50,325 bases of DNA, from assembly GCA_002104905.1 (NCBI GenBank), contig MCFE01000642.1, positions 1 to 50,325 on the forward strand. The letters are read 5' to 3'. Positions within the stretch are counted from its first letter, which is position 1. Every line of letters begins with the position of its first letter. A model generated the notes under the pieces. The model did no database searches. It saw nothing but the letters and a program-made list of their open reading frames with translations, and was not told the origin of the DNA. This DNA comes from Basidiobolus meristosporus CBS 931.73 (lineage: Eukaryota; Basidiobolomycota; Basidiobolomycetes; Basidiobolales; Basidiobolaceae). Of the stretch, positions 10,747 to 22,485 are shown piece after piece. Both the position numbers and the translations under genes were made by a program.

Positions 10747-12954
10747 ATGTCTGTTGAATCTATTATTGATGCCCCTAGCCTTGTAACACTCCATAACTCC
10801 ACTCTACGTGTAATAACGCTATCGGATCAAAGAAGCCCGCATCATCTGGATATGTACTTACATCAGAAGTATTATTTCTTGACTACCGACGACTATAAGG
10901 GGCTATTCAACCAGGTATCACTACTCGTCACTCGATATTTTGGAATGTATTGAAGTAACGGACGTATGTAGAATCAACGACAAATCCGAATTACTGGCAT
11001 TCGATTGCTCGAAAATGCTAGTCGGTTTCCTCGATTACTACCAACGGAGATGATGATCTTCATGCTGTCGTCGGAGAACTCGTATGACCAAAGGTTTATC
11101 AAGGAGGAACTTGAGGTGGATAAACTTGGGGATGTGAGTGGCGCAGCCATAGCTCAAGGAAAAGAGTACAGATTTTGGGTCAAGGTAAGTGTAGACTCGA
11201 CACCCTGGCCACTGCTCATTTAGTCATCACACAATCCAGATTGTTCACATTGGTTCAGAACAAGCCGGCAATATACCTGGCAGACTGAAGAAGCTAAAGA
11301 TCTTTGTAAACGATATGTCTACCAACGAAAATGCAGTTTTCCTACTATGGGACGAACAGATTGCGATGAGGGATTTGTTTAAAAAGGTTAGTGGAGGCTA
11401 TTGGACATGGTCACCACCCTCTTCACCTAAACCATTGAATTTTGCTGAATCTAGGGTGACTACTTAGGCCTTCATAGACCTTACATCAATGGAGATTCGA
11501 CATATAGTGACGATATGTTGATTCTCGAGTACGGAACTGGGACAGTGCTGTTCTGCTTACCTTCGGACTTCTCACAGGTAGCTAACTTCACCAAGGCCTT
11601 CTTGCCATAGGTTAACCAACCGATTTTAGGAAGTAGTATCTAGCTCTATGCCCAGCCAAACTGGCTCCAGCCAGACTACCGTTCCACGAGATGACTTCGT
11701 AGGGCAAACGCTCTGTTTTACCTAGTTCATCCCAGATCTAATAATACAACCTTGCGCATAGGGCCTATTGGATTACAAGTATTATCCAGAAAGGATATAC
11801 ATTCACGACTTGAAGCCGAAGATGATCAACATCACATTGTTTGGTAGAATAGTTGCAATGTCACAAAATGTACCGATCATTTAGGCGTCTCCCTGATTCA
11901 AACATGGATTTAATCTCATTCGTCAACCGTACAAACCCACTCTAGATTCCTGTGGAAAAAACTGGAACAATGATGGACCGCTTTGCCGTAAGAGTCCTCG
12001 ACATAACAGGTATTCCTGAATCTGCACATCTCAATGCACAATTTCAATTTATTGAAGCACCTCAATCGACCTCGTAAGGCACTTGCGATATCACGCTTTG
12101 GGAAGCAATCGGCCATGATGCAGCGCCATTCCGAATTGGCCAATACATATTATTGGAAGGTTTAAGTACGTCAGAGCGAAAGGAGAACGGTCAGTGTTTC
12201 GTGAATGGTAGTGAAATTCTAGGCTGTCAAGTGAGAAACAGTAAGTGTCCGATAGAGTACATCTCACGTGGGGTTGAAGCTGATTTCATTCTACAGTAAG
12301 CACTCTGAAGGGGATCCTGGCGTCGCCAGCGTTACGTGAAATGGTCCCTCTTAAGAACGCAGTCGAATATGATAACTTCTACTGTCGCAGTGTGATCGTC
12401 GGTTGGGAGGCTGGCAACTCCAAAGGAATCAGCTCAAAAGAGGGGATCCCAAACCTGATCCTCTTAACTCGTATGTATTTTATCAGCAACTATGAAACCA
12501 TGAGAGCCTCGTTGACCCGCCCTCTACAGATAATGCGTGTAAGAGAACTGTGATAGAGAAATCCGATTGGTTTTACTGTGAGCACTGCAAGGTGGAAATC
12601 AGAGATGACTCTGGTCTAGAACCAATTTACAATATCACCTGGTTTCTTGATGATGGCACCGACGCCTTGAGTGTCCAGGGATTGTGGAATGCAAGTTTGG
12701 ATATATTAGGGCTGCCTGCACAAGAGTTCATGTTCACGCCCAAAGAAGAGGCGGAGTTGATCTTACAGCGTGCGATTGGGAAAGAGATATGGGCGTTGAT
12801 TTGTCAAGTGGTAATTGCGCAGATATGGCTATATCGTACACACGTTCAGGGACATTCATCTTTCTTTTAGAATCTTCAGGAGTACGAGCTTAGCGTGGCT
12901 TTACCACCATGTTGCCCTATTGGCGAGGTGATGGAGCTCTTGAACTCGCAATGA
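10747..12954 (+). CDS. Divergent RPA1-like OB-fold ssDNA-binding protein, 11 exons
   Basis: Large-subunit replication protein A relative, expected to bind single-stranded DNA in replication, repair or meiosis. Looks broken until spliced. Exons 10747-10914, 10972-11184, 11240-11386, 11455-11577, 11630-11698, 11762-11869, 11946-12009, 12079-12240, 12297-12470, 12530-12810 and 12871-12954 all have GT/AG ends and join in frame to 530 residues. RPA1 landmarks appear in order: DNA-binding OB fold with 'KPKMINITLFGRIVAMS', then 'DITGTCDITLWEAIG', then 'ISTLKGILASPALRE', and the C-terminal zinc-ribbon OB fold with 'NACKRTVIEK...FYCEHC'. Only three of the four zinc Cys are evident, and the protein is about 70-90 residues shorter than canonical RPA1. 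It could be a paralogue (MEIOB-like or lineage-specific) or a fast-evolving RPA1. The first exon is least certain. Confidence 0.75.
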
Positions 12955-13079
12955 CTAAAGAGGCGGTTCGAAGCTGTACCTGGAAAGCAAATATCCCGCT
13001 GTCTAACCAATCAAACTTTCGAGTGGAAAATTTAATATTAAAAATAAATGAATTCGTGTAGGAATGTAATGTGGAAAGT

Positions 13080-13945
13080 CTATATTTTCGCTCGAATCAA
13101 GCTCGACGGAGTAATCTCCACCTGGACGGGATTGGAAAAATGACCAATGTTTTCGACCTCTACTTCACAGATATCGCCATCATTCAACCAAACAGCAGGA
13201 TTTCGAGCACCGCCAACCCCTGGGGAGTACCAGTGAGGACCTCTCCCGGTTGCAAGGTGGTCCCCTGGGAGAGAAAGCTAATCAGCTCAGCCACCGGGAA
13301 TATCATATCGGCGGTGGAACTGTTCTGCATCGTCTGACCATTTAATCGGGTTGTCAGTGTAAGCGCCTGAGGATTAGGTGTTAATGATCTATTCACAATA
13401 CATGGACCCATTGGAGCATATGTATCGAAGCCCTTGGAAAAGCACCATTGTCCAGAACCATACGCTGGGCTCTGCCATCTACGAGAGCTAACATCGCTGC
13501 AAATAGTGTATCCCAGAACATAGCCCAACGCCAGTTGGACTATGTGAACACATCACGACAAGCCTTGCCAATCACCACGGCAAGCTCGACTTCATAGTCA
13601 GCTTCCTGATTACTAGCTACATATGGGACTACAATTGGCTCATTTGGGTGTTGGAGCACGTTAGGTGGTTTCAAGAAAACTATTGGGTAGTTGGGGATAG
13701 GACTGTTGAATTCTTGAGCGTGTTCCTTATAGTTTAATCCAATCGCTCGGAAAATGGGAACCTTTGCCAAAGGGGCAAGAAGCTTCTGCACAGTTACCTC
13801 GCGACTAGTGACCTGGGCAGTGCCACCAAACGGCTTTCAATCCCACCACATCCCTGGGCCACTGTTCATCAATGAGATTTGGCTCTCCACAGTAAACATT
13901 CCCATCTTTGAGAGCAACAAAGCGAATGGGCCGTTTCCAAGCCAT
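13080..13945 (-). pseudogene. Fumarylacetoacetate hydrolase family pseudogene
   Basis: Minus-strand remains of an FAH-family hydrolase (fungal acylpyruvase/FAH-like type). The start 'MAWKRPIRFVALKDG' is at 13945. Family motifs follow in three different frames: 'AIGLNYKEHAQEFN' and 'EADYEVELAVVIGKACRDV' (13540-13815), then 'GYVLGYTICSDVSSRRWQ', 'FDTYAPMGPCIV' and 'GEVLTGTPQG' (13205-13528), then 'NPAVWLNDGDICEVEVENIG' to the stop at 13080. Frame breaks lie near 13825, near 13540 (with an in-frame stop) and near 13212, and no GT-AG introns explain them. The order and spacing are otherwise intact, so inactivation is fairly recent. It converges on the RPA1-like gene. Confidence 0.85.
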
Positions 13946-14793
13946 GCGGGATGAACGAACAGCTATCTGTTAATGCGTAGGTACCGGGAACGCCATACAA
14001 CCCTTGCTATTGGCTTTATAGCCGCAACCAATTCCATACGCATCCATTTCGGTTGAGTCACTGTGACCAAGACGAAGGGACTGCCTCGGGGTATCACGGG
14101 AAGCTTGCAACGAGGACCTTGCAATTATTAAGCAAAGGCCACCAGGTGGCTGGTAAAGCCCCATCCAGCAATAGGCAGGCTAACCAAAGTTGAACTGAAT
14201 CGGTGGCCCATAGAGTTTATCCGTGACTTCATATAGTCGACCAAAATGAAATTACACCATTTTAACGAAACTTAATCTGCCGTGCGACCCAGAATGTCAG
14301 CATGATTCTACCATTGGCACCAGTGAGTGGTACAACATGATATATCTTGATGACCAGGCATATACCAGACAAATCATTCCCGCATATAATGTGTTCCAAA
14401 TGAGAGAGTAATGTTGCCTGTTATTCGATCAGTTTAATATACTGTGAAACATACGTAAAAACAAACCGATCCTTTTTTGGCTCCTACTCTAGAGATATGT
14501 ATTTTCTTCTGTCCACTCTTTATCCGCCCGTAGGCTCTCTTTTGTTAGGGACTGTCATTCCCCCCACTCTTTCCCTTGCTTTGTTGCACTTTTGAGCTTC
14601 TTGAGCTGTATTTGGAGGTTTACTCTCTCTAGGCAAGTGCCTCAACGTGGTTTGTTTTCTATCCTGGACGCTAGACCGCTTTTCTCACCGAGCGTTCACT
14701 TCACAGAGCCGTGTTGGAAATCAATTGAAACTTACTGCGGGGTTTCCGTACTCTTCTGGTTTTCGATTCATCTTTCACCAACACATCCTTAGC
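13946..14793. other. Intergenic region, no gene supported
   Basis: Holds only short uninformative frames. A pyrimidine-rich stretch (about 14490-14590) precedes the RhoGEF gene and may be part of its promoter and leader. Confidence 0.5.
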
Positions 14794-17634
14794 ATGAGTA
14801 CCAGATGTCCTGAGGAGCTATCCATTGACACGAATTTTCATCATATGGAAGCTGCCCCTTCCGATTCCATAGAGACTCCGCTGTACACCTCCCCGCGGTC
14901 ATCCATGAGTTTGGATGATCCAGAGGGAGACTCTCTTATTAGTGCCAAAGTGGAGAAGCTCTTCATGGAACTATTTCAAAGCGACCTATCCGCTTTTAGG
15001 GATAACGAGGAGCTGAAATTCGGGCCATTCGTCTCTGGGGTATGTGGCCATAGGGATTATTTTGACATGGGCATTATCCCTCGGAACGGTCATGTCCAGG
15101 ACACGTTCGAGGAGAAGAGCGAGAATAATGGTCCTGGATTTACGAGATCGAATTCTAGATATTCTCTGAGAGGTCTCCAACTCTTCAAAACAATAAAAAA
15201 GGCCACCCCTTCACTTTCCCGCTCTAGTACGAACAGCGTCAAACCTGTGGAGGATACATTCGTGGAGCCGGAAGAGGTTGGTTGCGAGCAACCTCTTGAC
15301 ACCGTCTGCCAGCGGGCAAACCCAGGTACCGACGGAACACACGAGCAGGAACAGGGAAATTCGAATAACGATAGTAGCAATAAGTTCCCTAGCCAGTCGC
15401 CTAAAAGAAACCTAACTCGCTTTAACTCATTAACCACCTTGGCCACGAATAACTCCGTGAGCGGGGAGTCCCAAAATGAATCTGCCTCGGGATCGTCCTT
15501 CTCGTCCTCTGCAAGGGTGTTAAAACCCAGTCTTTCCCTATCCGCCAGAAGTAGAAAATCGTTGGCGAGCTTCCGGTCGTTTACTAACTTTACAAGCGAA
15601 CAAAAATTGTCGAGAAAGTCCTCTCAACGGAGCCAAGCATCGGACAAGTCGACCAGCTCTCGGTCGTCCGGCACCCCGGAACCAGACAAGGCCAAAAGTA
15701 TGGAAATCACTCGAAGCCGGGGATTCATTCCCTTGGATATCCCCAAGAATCTTGGAGACTTCTCTGCCACCTCTATATTGAACGAGCTTGGCATTGAAGA
15801 GAAGGAGGTAAAGCGATCCCAGAGTTTGAACAGCCCACTGAAGCCTCCCGAGGTGCGGTTTTTGAGAAAGAACTCCTCCTCGGTGGATCTTTCATTGATC
15901 AGTTGGGCCCAGGCCGAGGCTTGTAAAACGGCCACCCACCCTACAGTAAGCCCACGAATATCCTCAACTTCATAACACTGATGGCTAAACCAGACATTTA
16001 TTGAACCATGATACAGCAAAGAGAGTTCAATTTCTCCAAGCAGATGGTTTGTTGCGATCTCTAACCCGCCAAATAGCCCACTCCACACTAACCATGCGCT
16101 TCATATCCACAGAGCCAGCTGATTAGACCCCATTGTCATGAGATTCGCTATTTCGTCACTGAAGAGATCTTCACAACGGAGATCAGCTACATGGAGAATC
16201 TCGAAATCATCCTCAACGTATGTTGTTCCTGCTGCTTCATGTGATGTACCGGTAATAACGTGCGGTGCCGTTCAATTACAGACCTTTATGGTGCCAATCC
16301 AAGATATGGCCAAAACGTCAGATCCCATCGTGCGCCCGCATGACACCAAAATCATCTTCCAAGGCATCGAGCCGCTGTACAAGCTTAGCCAGCAGCTTTG
16401 CTTCGAGCTCAAGCATGAGATTGAGAACTGGAATCCAAGCTCCCGAATCGGTCGGTTGTTTTTGAAGCGCCAACGGTCGTGGGACATATACCCCCGATTC
16501 GTTGATAACTACTCATTTGCTCGGGAGGCCATCCAGCGAGCGGAAGGAACTACTTCGTTCAATGAATTTATCAAGGTACACGGCTCTTTCGCATATCAGT
16601 CACAGCCACAGTCCCCATGACCTAACCTTCCCTTAGAGTGTGGCCAAGAACGACACCAAGCGCCAAACACTAAAAGAGTTTCTCATCATTCCCATTCAAC
16701 GAGTCACCAGATACACACTGCTTCTAAAAGGTATTCAAGGGTTCTTGTAGTGCCGGCTGTTACGCATTCTTAACCTTCGCCTATGTAGATCTGCTGAAAC
16801 AGACGCGGGAGGACCATCCTGATTATGCAGATGTTTCGCAAGCCTTGAAGTTCATGAAAAACCTGGCGTTCAAGGTTAACGAAGTGAAGCAGAGGGAGGA
16901 GGAGAGAACTCGACTGTTCACCATCTTCAACAGCATTGAAAACTGCCCGGTACGAAGCAGTCACTACCATGGTCAAACACTCACTGGTACTCACCATCCA
17001 TTTTAGCCCACGATGATCAACTCCAAGCGTAGGTTCATGCTCGAGACGGATGTACTGGAGACCAGATCAAACCGCAGGTTGCACGTTGTCCTGTACTCGG
17101 ACTACCTGATGTTGGCAACCTCCGGGAAATACCGGCCCTCGCGGGCAGGGGAGAAATGGGTTTTCTGGCGATTGATTGATTTACGTCATATCATATTATT
17201 TAATGTACCTGACACCAAAGGTATGTCATGGATCAATGTCTTGTCATCATTAGTAACTCCACTAACTCGAGCCGCCAGATGCAACTGATCTCACGGTCAT
17301 CTTTGTTTCAAACCCATTTCCCACCACCGGCACCGACAGCATTGAGCCGCTCGTCAGATCCCCAACGAGCGCAACGGACAGCTCATCCAGCTCGCCACCG
17401 TCTTCGCCGCGAGGCACCCCGCGCACCTCCTTTGTAGAAAGCAAAAAGCGACCAACCTCCAAGAAGCAGCTGCCGACCAACCAGTATAATTTCCAACACG
17501 CCGACCAGAAATCCAAGGTGGAGTTTCTGATTGCCCTGGAAAGTGAGCTCTCCAAGATCAACAAGAGGCTCGGCGGGCAACCCCGGAACTTCATCCAGAC
17601 GCTTGGACAGCCTCACGCAGACCTGTTTCCATGA
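14794..17634 (+). CDS. DH-PH Rho guanine nucleotide exchange factor
   Basis: Activates a Rho/Cdc42-type GTPase, so likely acts in polarity, wall or cytoskeleton control. Seven exons (14794-15945, 16113-16217, 16282-16575, 16637-16730, 16789-16949, 17007-17220, 17279-17634) join to 791 residues. Residues 1-384 are Ser-rich and disordered with repeated basic-Ser sites (for example 'SRKSLASFRS', 'SRKSSQRSQAS'), plausible kinase targets. The DH domain (about 395-600) starts 'IRYFVTEEIFTTEISYMENL' and includes the CR3 helix 'FLIIPIQRVTRYTLLLKDLL'. The PH-like domain follows with 'RRLHVVLYSDYLMLA' and 'LRHIILFNVPD'; the C-terminal Ser/Pro loop ends in 'KVEFLIALESELSKIN'. An in-frame ATG at 14647 is possible but gives an unlikely leader; 14794 is preferred. 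Substrate GTPase unknown. Confidence 0.9.
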
Positions 17635-18081
17635 TGGCTCCGGTTCCAGTTCCAGTCACCGTCACCGTCACCTCCCCCATGATTCACGTCCCTTGACGAT
17701 TTTGATCACGTCTACTCCCCCTTCAATGTAAATTAGTATAGACCAACACTCACTCATCCACATGTACCTGTACCCACCCTACCCCCACGTATACGTAAAT
17801 CCAAACATGCCATGTAAACCTCGCTGCCTTTGTAAAAAGGAACTGCCCTCTACTGTCGCCATCGCCATCCCACCAACGGTGTCTTGATAGTCGAAGTACA
17901 TAAAGATTCATCCTTTACACTGGTCTATTCAACCAACATCCGGACCCATCACCCACACGGTTTCATAGCAAATCGATAAGCTTCGACCCATCAGGAGCCC
18001 TATCAGTTATTGGGCCGACATAAATACGCGCGGCCCCTGGGCCATGGCGAGAAGCAAAACGAACCAGAGGGATTGATTTGA
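17635..18081. other. RhoGEF-Argonaute intergenic region
   Basis: No ORF supported. It contains the RhoGEF 3' end and a GC-rich stretch just before the Argonaute start that is likely its promoter. Confidence 0.4.
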
Positions 18082-20645
18082 ATGATGGAGGGAAACGCGC
18101 CCACTTCGCTGGTCCTCAGGCCCGGGGTGTGTGGTGTTGGAAAGATAGTGAGGGTCGAGACCAATCACTGCAAGTTTAGCGAGCACTCTCAGGTCGACAT
18201 CTACCAGTACGACCTGTCGATCATGCCGGAGATTCGAAACCCCAAGGTGGCTAGGCTCCTGTTCGACGAGATGCAGAAGAGGTACAAGGATTCCCTGTGC
18301 GGGGAGTACTCCTTGGTGTATGATTTCGCCCGAAACGTGTACTCCAACGGCCCGCTGCCGTTTGGGCAGTCAATGAGCGTGGAGGTAGATCGAGTTTCCA
18401 ATTCCCGTCCTTAACGAATTGTTCTGATTGTTCGAGACAGATGGAGTCGTCCCTGGTCAGCCCGGCCACGCAATGCACCATCAAGATCGTCCAGGTCGCG
18501 GTGATTCCGATCCAGGCGCTCCTGGAGTTTCTGAATGGCCGCTCGGACCAGACGTCCGCAAGCTCGTCTTTCATCACCGCCATGAATGTCCTCTTCAAGT
18601 ACCACACATCTCTGGACCACTTCACTTGGGGAAACTCGATTTTCAGGCCGGGTAAGAGCTTCCCTCTGGGCGGTGGCTTGGAGGCTTGGCGCGGGATCCA
18701 TCAGTCGGTAAAGCCGACGAAGGGCCAGCTGCTGCTGAATATCAATTCGACCGCCACCGCCTTCTACACCCCGGGACCCTTGCTGGACAGCATTGTCAAC
18801 GTGCTCGGGCGTCGAAGCCCGCGCGAGCTCAGGCAAGGGTTCGCCCCCGAGGAGAGATCCCGGTTGGTGCGGTTCTTCAAAGGAGTGACTATCCGGACGA
18901 CCCATCGAGGGGAGAAGAACTTCCAATACAAATTCGAAGGGCTAACCGAGAAAGGAGCGGACCAGACTTTCTTCCCTTCAAGCGATGATCAGATGGACAT
19001 CGGAGTGTCCACCTACTTTCACCAGACCTACAACCTGCGCCTGAATCACCCAGGCCTCCCCTGTGTCCTGGTCAAGAAAGGCAGGGTTTTCCTGCCCATC
19101 GAGGTGTGCGAGGTCGTCCGAGGACTTCGGTACAACTCGGCCAGGCTTAGCGACGAGCACATCAGCAACATGATCAAATTCTCGGCGCTGAGCCCGTCCA
19201 AACGGATCAATGAAATAAACGATGGGATCCGCACCCTGATTCACAACAACGGCCACCACCTGAGCAGATTCGGGGTCAAGGTGGAGAATCGTATGATGGA
19301 CATCGAGTCCAGGATCCTGGATCCACCCACCTTGCAGTTCCACGAGAGCACGCCGGACTTCACCCCGGGCTCGGGTGTGTGGAACATGAACAACCGAAGG
19401 CTCTACCGCACAGTTCCCCTTGTTGCCTGGTCCATCGTCAACTTCGCCTCTCGCGCAGAACGCCAGGTTCAATCTTTTCTCGGTGAGCTGATCAACACCG
19501 GGAGACAGATGGGCATGGCCGTCGAGATGGACTCCCCGGCTGTTCTTCAGCCGTCACGCGAGGATACCATCGAGGAGATCCTGAAGAACGCTTGGTACAG
19601 AGCCCACCATCAATCGGAGGACATCCCTCAGATGATCCTATGCATTCTGCCGGCACGGGATCCCCAGTTGTATTCGGAAATCAAGCAGGTGAGCGAGACC
19701 TCGATTGGGGTGATCACCCAATGCGTGGTCGCGCGGAGCGCACTGAGCCCAGGCCGTGGCTACAAGATGTACCTATCCAACCTGTGGCTAAAGATCAATA
19801 CAAAGCTGGGCGGGATAAACGTTCGACTTAGCCCCAGGTCAAATCTCTCGCTGAAGCTACCCAGCGTCCCCATGATCGTCGGAATCGATCTGTCACACCC
19901 TGGCCCATACGACAAACTCTCCCCCACCACCGCAGCGATGGTGGCCTCCATTGACTCGAGCTTCACGAGATATGTTACTTCCTTCCGGGCCCAGGAGCCT
20001 CGCAAAGAAACCCTGAGCGACGTGGAGTCCATGATGAGTGAACTCCTCGTACTGTACAGACAAGAGTGCGGCAGCTATCCCGAACAGATAATCATATACA
20101 GGGACGGGGTATCCGAAGGCCAATTCGAGGAAGTGAAGCTATGTGAGATAAGGCCGCTGCACGAGCTATTCCAGAAGCGAAAACTCACTCTGAAAGTCAC
20201 CTACATAGTGGCCAGGAAACGGCACCACACACTGTTCTTTCCCACCGAGAGGGCTTTCGCCGACAACTCAGGGAACTGTAGGCCGGGAACTCTGGTCGAC
20301 ACCACCGTGACCCACCCGAACGAGTTCGATTTTTATCTTCAGTCGCACGCGGGCATCCAGGGGACCTCCAGGCCTTGCCACTACTACGTTATCTACGACG
20401 ACTACCACTTTACCGCTGAGGAGCTGCAGACGTTAACCTTCAAGCTATGCTTTATTTACTGTCGCTCGACACGTTCCACCTCCATCCCAGCCCCACAATA
20501 TTACGCTCACTTGGCAGCCAGCAGGGCGCAACTTCACTTTCGGAATGGTCAATGGAACGACCCGCTGAGCGAAAGTGGCCAAGGCTTGCAGGAAACCTAC
20601 AAAGGGGTGAAGCACGAATTGAAGACCCACATGTTCTATGTGTAA
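18082..20645 (+). CDS. Argonaute, predicted slicer-competent
   Basis: Small-RNA-guided endonuclease of the RNA-silencing pathway. Exons 18082-18384 and 18441-20645 give 835 residues, slightly short for the family mainly through a brief N-terminal extension. Linker and PAZ regions come before the MID/PIWI half. The PIWI tetrad can be placed by spacing: Asp584 in 'VGIDLSHPG', Glu624 in 'PRKETLSDVESM' (32 residues before the second Asp, as in human AGO2), Asp656 in 'YRDGVSEGQF' and His791 in 'QYYAHLAASRA'. 'RKRHHTLFFP' and the 'THPNEFDFYLQSH' block are also typical. A full DEDH set predicts cleavage activity. The gene is richer in GC than its surroundings. It sits 213 bp upstream of a Rai1/DXO decapping-nuclease gene on the same strand. 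Confidence 0.96.
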
Positions 20646-20858
20646 GCTGAAGAACAGCAACAATAAAAATGATGGAAGATCCATGACATAATCGGTGAGG
20701 GACCCGATATATATGGTCCATTTGAGAAATCCCTTTTTTTTTGGCCACGCCTGGTTACTATCACGGTGCATATACGAAATAGCCTCCACTGCTTCGGCTT
20801 CCCCTGTAGGCCTACCTGGCGTATTTTGAAAGTTTCAAGAAACCTACTGTTCGCTCCC

Positions 20859-22413
20859 ATGTCCACCGGTAGTAAACGAGCGCGCTCACCACGGTCGCCG
20901 GAACCACGTAGAGAGAAGAGGAGCCCTTACAAAGATACCGAATTCCCTCTGTTCCCTTTGGAGCGATTCAGCGACAAGCCAGTCCAGTTCCGGCAGCCAG
21001 TTGAGATAGGCTCGTTCAGTTACGATGAGGAAAGAAACACTCGAATGGACGATTCACAATTGGTGGGTGAAGCCCCTGTGCGGGAAGCTAGCGGAAATGA
21101 AGTCGCCCAACTCATTAGAGCTCATACTAACCTTGAAGCATTCCCAACCCCCTCCCTACCCCCTAGAAATACTACTATCCACCAGAGGTGAACAACAACC
21201 TGTCCGACAACTACGACAAATACATAGAAAGAGACCAATCGATTCCCGAGCACATAGACGCCTTGCTCGAATGCTTGACCCACATCAAAGAAACCAACAA
21301 GACCCCGGGTTTGACCGAGGCGAACTTCGTACGTTGTCCAGACCCAGTTGTTTTTCTTCGACCCGCCCCTCAACCAACCCGTGTTTATTCAAGGTTTGTT
21401 ACCGGGGCATCATGACCAAGATCTTCTGCACGCCCTACGCGAGAAGAGACCCCTGGGAACTGGGAGCAACTCTGCATCGGGTAAGGCTTCACTTGTTCGA
21501 GGCGAACGGCACCCGTTACTGACGGTATGCCACCAGGGTACAATCTATATCGAGGAGCACGAGACGGAGTACAAGAGGAAGAGTCGTCAGGAGCAAAACG
21601 CCAGACTCCATCGGATGTGTTACTGGGGGTACCGGTTCGAATCGCTATGCACCATTCCGAAGGCACCTAGCGAGCTGCAGGGAAACGATGACCCGGTGCT
21701 GGAGGAGAGGAAGAATGACGTGGTGAACACCAACATCCAGTACTGCTCAGTGGTCCGCACCAAAATCCACAACAAGTCCATCATCATGGGGGCCGAGGTG
21801 GACTGTATCACAGGTATTTCTGGAGCGTTTCCAACGTTCGCTGATCCCTTCTAATCGGCACCCCGAGCAGAAAAGAAATCCACCCAAGACCCTCTGAGGC
21901 AGTACGTCGAGCTCAAAACCACCAAGCAATTCACTCGCGAGAGAGACCAGCACAATTTCGAAAAGTAACCCTACCTCTCCACCCAGCCCATCCCACGCGT
22001 GCTAACCCCCCACATCTCAGATTCAAGCTGATCAAGTTTTGGGCGCAGTCTTTCCTCCCAGGCATCCCAAGGATTGTGGTAGGCTTTCGGGACGACGACG
22101 GGTACCTGAGGTCAGTTCAAACCCTCAAGACGCTGGAGATCCCTCGGATGGTCCGTGGCAAAGGATACTGGGTAAGTGTGTGATCAGGCTGTCTCTCACT
22201 GCTATCCTCCTAACGTCCACATCGCCACAGGATGCCACTGTCTGTCTGAATTTCGCCAACGCCTTCTTGGACTGGCTGCAACGCCAGATCACTGTCGATA
22301 ACCCCAAAGCCACCTACACCATCACATTCAAAGAGCCCTTTCGAGCCATAGAGATCGTCTACGAGGGGGAGAAGAACTCCTTCCTGACCGAAGCATATTT
22401 GGAGAAGTGCTGA
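20859..22413 (+). CDS. RAI1: Rai1/DXO-family decapping and 5' quality-control nuclease
   Basis: Removes incomplete or non-canonical 5' caps from RNA, and in yeast supports the exonuclease Rat1. Seven exons (20859-21062, 21167-21328, 21394-21480, 21537-21813, 21871-21964, 22021-22171, 22231-22413) join to 385 residues, the usual length. Family landmarks: '[14 protein letters not shown]' near the N-terminus, '[12 protein letters not shown]', '[13 protein letters not shown]', the catalytic acidic motif '[10 protein letters not shown]', then 'YVELKT' (E-x-K), '[20 protein letters not shown]' and a C-terminal 'FLDWLQ' helix. Active-site acids and Lys are present. A basic Arg/Ser N-terminus may be a nuclear signal. 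It converges with the next gene, only 72 bp between stops. Confidence 0.95.
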
Positions 22414-22485
22414 GGTGGTTACGTTAGGGTTTATTGTAAATATTATACACGAGAATTAAAGGATGTTGGAGTATTTACACAAGTG

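Noticed and set aside
18411-18926. 171-codon minus-strand ORF in Argonaute
   Set aside because: It arises from GC-rich codon bias of the real plus-strand gene.
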